From contig DASSLZ010000172.1 of the NCBI GenBank assembly GCA_035689165.1, positions 1 through 8,686 of the forward strand: a stretch of DNA of 8,686 nucleotides, written 5' to 3'. The translations under genes and the position numbers were made by a program. The notes under the pieces are model-generated. The model searched no databases. It was not told the origin of the DNA and saw nothing but the letters and a program-made list of their open reading frames with translations. This DNA comes from DASQJL01 sp035689165. Its GTDB lineage: Bacteria > Eisenbacteria > RBG-16-71-46 > SZUA-252. The number at the start of each line of letters is the position of its first letter. The first letter of the stretch is position 1. Positions 7,201 to 8,686 of the stretch are shown in pieces.

Positions 7201-7900
7201 CCGCCGGCGCGTGGACGACGAGCGGCCGATGTACGACGTGGACGGCAAGCGCGAGTCGGACGAGACGGTGATCTACGACCGCGGCGGCTGGGTCTTCTGG
7301 ATGCTGTATGACTACCTGGGGCACGATCGCGCGCTCGAAGGATACCGGGCCTTCTGCCGCACCTGGAGCGTGAGCCGCGACCATCCTGCGCTCCAGGACA
7401 TCATCGCCGCGATGCGGCCCTACGCGGCCGATCCCGTGAAGTACGACGCCTTCGTGAAGGAATGGTTCGAGGACAAGGCGATGCCGGAGTACCGCCTGGC
7501 CAACGCCTCGAAGCGCAAAATCGGCTCGGGCTACGACATCACGGCGGTGGTGAAGAACGTCGGCACGGGAACGATGCCGGTGACGGTCGCGGCGACGGCG
7601 GGCGAGCGGTGGAAGAGCGCGACTCCCAAGACGGCCACCGGGCCGGGTACGGCCCAGGCCGCCCCGCTCGACGACAAGGCGTCGGGAGCGCTGGGCGACG
7701 CGGCGAAGGCGATGTCGGGAGCGGGCGCCAGCTCGGAGCAGGACCCCCGCTACCGCGAGGCGCGGAACACGGTCACGCTCGGGGCGGGGGAGTCGCGGAC
7801 GGTGACCATCCATTGCGACTTCGCGCCCGAGAAGCTGGTCGTGGATCCCGACGTCCAGGTGCTCCAGCTCCGCCGGAAGCAGGCGGTCGCGAAGCTGTAG
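4202..7900 (+). CDS. ABC-2-type permease fused to an M1 family zinc aminopeptidase-like domain
   Basis: Encodes 1232 residues. Residues 1-275 form one ABC-2-type permease module with about six membrane segments (near 21-38, 69-88, 111-135, 160-178, 185-206, 256-275). A charged linker (about 276-340) leads to a second module (about 343-575), and a further segment (about 598-616) precedes the peptidase. From ~625 an M1 domain follows: the zinc site is HESAHQWWG, with H943, catalytic E944 and H947, the third ligand is probably E967 in FLSEAMAHFS, and the transition-state tyrosine is probably Y1025 in IYDRGGWVFW. The GXMEN exopeptidase motif of classical M1 aminopeptidases is absent; GYAQGFGTNITFSEN (909-923) takes its place, as I recall for this fusion family. 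The C-terminus (about 1090-1232) looks like a beta-sandwich interrupted by a Gly/Ala/Ser-rich insert (about 1138-1184). After an odd number of segments the peptidase probably sits outside the inner membrane. Databases name such proteins ABC transporter permease/M1 aminopeptidase; the substrate is unknown. Confidence 0.93.
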   Translation: MSPRRLFAVFLVEFGHSFKRPLFYIMAFLIALISFGLSSGQMQISSGDSSVGGTKAWITSEFAQTQTMTYLTILIFAGFIAAAAGMTLLHDRETKVDVILHSTPLKAGEYVWGRLLAVVGMFAVLLAWLALTAAFFNHLVPNGNALEIRGPFAWASYFRPVLFVGLPFVVFFAGLSMWIGERTRSAVIVYLLPALAILVSGFFLMTWSPSWLSYGMNRVLQVVEPSGYRWLNETLLKVDRGVKYYNTQPVPYDAIFWLNRLWMLFVGFGGILLTQRSIARSRRGVESARARTKSAAARPEALGAGWDETAVRPSIQGIGMTSRVPGALATVAAVARTETKELLRQPALYLFMLIILVQVLGNSLLAVGAFDTPVLLTPGTSAVALANQSVTFICLLLMYYTVVSLEREHTTGLAPVLYAAPVRTGALLFGKALANGVVGAIVLVASLVGSWLAISIQHTVPFSLGPYLLVWGLLLVPTFMFWTALVTAVYALVGNRYTTIAIALGILAWTGWRALTKQISWAGNWALWGALRWSDLGPFQHDRLVLVLNRAMVLSAAFLFIALAVRLFRRRSPDAVRTIHRLSPRSLRRSAFRLAPYALIPAALWITLLFQVSQGTEGGAAKKARKDYWAKNLKTWMDAPLPDIARADIAVKVDPQGNRLESRGALTFVNGLDTTLTQIPLTGGTEWKNVTWTMNGRAVTPEDSKRLYVFTPPRPLAKGDSVVIGWKFDGALPDGASKNGGNMEEFVLPAGIVLTGFTPSFMPVVGFIEDVGETKDNKTEPRRYPRDYWKGITPAGYGATAWFPARIAVTGPADYTLNSVGVCTSNTVHNGWRTQVWETDHPVKILNVICGHWKERRGHGTTIYYAPVHPYNIDAMSATLDAARKYYSEWFLPYPWKELKLSEFPGMAGYAQGFGTNITFSENIGFLTRNDAKTNATFLVTAHESAHQWWGNIVTPARGPGGDFLSEAMAHFSTMLLFDKVLGPRERMEFSKGLEARYGDRRRVDDERPMYDVDGKRESDETVIYDRGGWVFWMLYDYLGHDRALEGYRAFCRTWSVSRDHPALQDIIAAMRPYAADPVKYDAFVKEWFEDKAMPEYRLANASKRKIGSGYDITAVVKNVGTGTMPVTVAATAGERWKSATPKTATGPGTAQAAPLDDKASGALGDAAKAMSGAGASSEQDPRYREARNTVTLGAGESRTVTIHCDFAPEKLVVDPDVQVLQLRRKQAVAKL

Positions 7901-7909
7901 CGCCTCCCG

Positions 7910-7952
7910 CCCAAAACGAAGCCGCGGAGCCGGCTCTCGCCGGATCCGCGGC
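7910..7952 (-). terminator. Strong hairpin between convergent genes, intrinsic terminator of the cytochrome gene
   Basis: Arms at 7921-7934 (GCCGCGGAGCCGGC) and 7939-7952 pair at 13 of 14 positions around a TCTC loop. On the minus strand the hairpin is followed by TTCGTTTTGGG (7920-7910), a usable U-rich tract, so it best fits the end of the cytochrome transcript 12 nt past its stop. It also lies 21 nt past the end of the permease-peptidase gene and may block read-through in both directions, although the plus side lacks a clear U-run. Confidence 0.75.
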
Positions 7953-7963
7953 CACATTCCTCG

Positions 7964-8686
7964 CTACTTCTTCTCCAGCATCTTCTGCATGGACGGGTCG
8001 TGGCACTGGATGCACAGCGCCCGCTTCGGCTCGTGCGTCAGGAGATGGTCCTCGGCGCTTGAGTGCGGGTTGTGGCATCCGATGCAGCTCAGCGGATCGC
8101 CGGTCCGCGGATCCTTGCCGCCCGTGGTCGGATGGAAGTGCTTGCTCATGTCCTCGTGGCACCCGCGGCAGAGCGTGTTCACGTCGTTCACGAGCAGCTT
8201 CTTCCGGTCCGAAGAGTGCGGATCGTGGCAGGCGGTGCACCCCTCGTCGAGCGCCGCGTGCTTGAACTTGCCCGTGACCATCTTCCGGTCATGGCACTGG
8301 AAGCAGAGCTTGCTCTGCTCGGCCTTCAGCACCGGGGTGGCCGGCCCGCCGTGCGGCGCGTGGCAGGAGACGCACGAGGCGTCGGCCTTGAGCGGGGCAT
8401 GGACGACCGGCTTGCTCGACCACGCTTTCGTGTTCCCGTGGCAGGAGTAGCAGAGATCCGGAACGCGCTGCGCGAGCGCGCCGGTTGTGGCCGTGCCGTG
8501 ACACTTGGCGCAGTCTCCCTTGGCGAAGGGGGCGTGGAGCGCCGGCTGCAGCAGCCCCTTCTTCCCGACCGGCTGCACGTGCGGATCGTGGCAGGAGACG
8601 CAGTTCTTCCCGGCGAGCGAGAAGCCCTTGTGCGCGTTGGTCAGCCGCGGCCCGGCCAGCCCATGGCATGACGCGCAGGTCGCGTT
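7964..8686 (-). CDS. Multiheme c-type cytochrome, doubled-CXXCH type, C-terminal part (runs off the right edge)
   Basis: The frame is open from the window edge to TAG at 7964-7966 and gives 240 residues; the N-terminus with any signal peptide is missing. It contains ten CXXCH heme c sites at visible residues 4, 29, 59, 79, 105, 128, 150, 173, 201 and 225 (CASCH, CVSCH, CAKCH, CYSCH, CVSCH, CFQCH, CTACH, CRGCH, CIGCH, CIQCH). They fall in pairs with a period of about 45-51 residues. Histidines such as those in LHAPF, VHAPL and KHAAL before the first site of a pair are candidate distal ligands. CHDPH, CHAPHGG and CHNPHSS after a site are typical of the paired-CXXCH family. Such proteins are exported and carry electrons in anaerobic or metal respiration. 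The tail after the last heme is short and lysine-rich (PSMQKMLEKK) with no anchor. The GTG at 8578 lies between two heme sites and is not the true start. The partners are outside the window. Confidence 0.93.
   Translation of the reverse strand, partial: NATCASCHGLAGPRLTNAHKGFSLAGKNCVSCHDPHVQPVGKKGLLQPALHAPFAKGDCAKCHGTATTGALAQRVPDLCYSCHGNTKAWSSKPVVHAPLKADASCVSCHAPHGGPATPVLKAEQSKLCFQCHDRKMVTGKFKHAALDEGCTACHDPHSSDRKKLLVNDVNTLCRGCHEDMSKHFHPTTGGKDPRTGDPLSCIGCHNPHSSAEDHLLTHEPKRALCIQCHDPSMQKMLEKK

Noticed and set aside
4232..7957. A 1241-residue open frame on the minus strand opposite the permease-peptidase gene
   Set aside because: The product is full of Arg, His, Asp, Glu, Pro and Gly with no domain, and it mirrors the G/C-biased codons of the real gene. 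The plus-strand frame carries recognisable permease and M1 motifs. It is a compositional shadow despite its length.
7462..8265. Plus-strand frame across the convergent gene ends
   Set aside because: It runs through the permease-peptidase 3' end, the terminator and the antisense of the cytochrome; no motif supports it.

Overview
The window is G+C-rich bacterial chromosome, by eye about two-thirds G+C with strong G/C preference at third codon positions. Gene content points to a Gram-negative environmental lineage: a periplasmic or extracellular multiheme c-type cytochrome of the doubled-CXXCH kind, a lipase-maturation-factor-like membrane protein, and an ABC permease fused to an M1 peptidase. 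This mix is familiar from groups such as Candidatus Eisenbacteria, Gemmatimonadota, Acidobacteriota or Myxococcota. The sequence alone does not decide which. I see no insertion sequence, phage gene, tRNA, rRNA or CRISPR array, and it looks like ordinary chromosome rather than a mobile island.

Layout, left to right. (1) Minus strand, 2-586: the N-terminal 195 residues of a conserved protein of unknown function, cut by the window edge. (2) Minus strand, 735-1019: a 94-residue protein that looks like a dimeric alpha/beta-barrel (ABM/NIPSNAP/Dabb-like) protein. Just upstream is a perfect 26-bp palindrome at 1048-1073. (3) 1020-1238: a spacer with that palindrome, an A+T-rich palindrome and a weak hairpin. 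(4) Minus strand, 1239-3119: a 626-residue fusion of a DCC-type thiol-disulfide oxidoreductase domain (CGFC) with a polytopic lipase maturation factor domain; its start lies in a short tandem repeat. (5) 3120-3251: a divergent promoter region with a good sigma-70-like promoter on the plus strand. (6) Plus strand, 3252-4205 and 4202-7900: a two-gene operon joined by an ATGA overlap. It encodes an ABC ATPase and a 1232-residue protein in which two ABC-2-type permease modules are followed by an M1 (gluzincin) zinc peptidase domain. (7) 7910-7952: a strong hairpin between convergent genes. (8) Minus strand, 7964-8686: the C-terminal 240 residues of a multiheme cytochrome with ten CXXCH motifs, cut by the right edge.

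The most notable content is the divergent pair in the middle. One side is an ABC transporter with a peptidase built into the permease chain, probably displayed outside the membrane. The other is a thiol-oxidoreductase/LMF fusion whose vertebrate counterpart helps fold secreted lipases. Both fusion types occur in other bacteria and are recognisable from databases, but their substrates are to my knowledge not established. A joint role in handling exported proteins or peptides is an inference from adjacency only.
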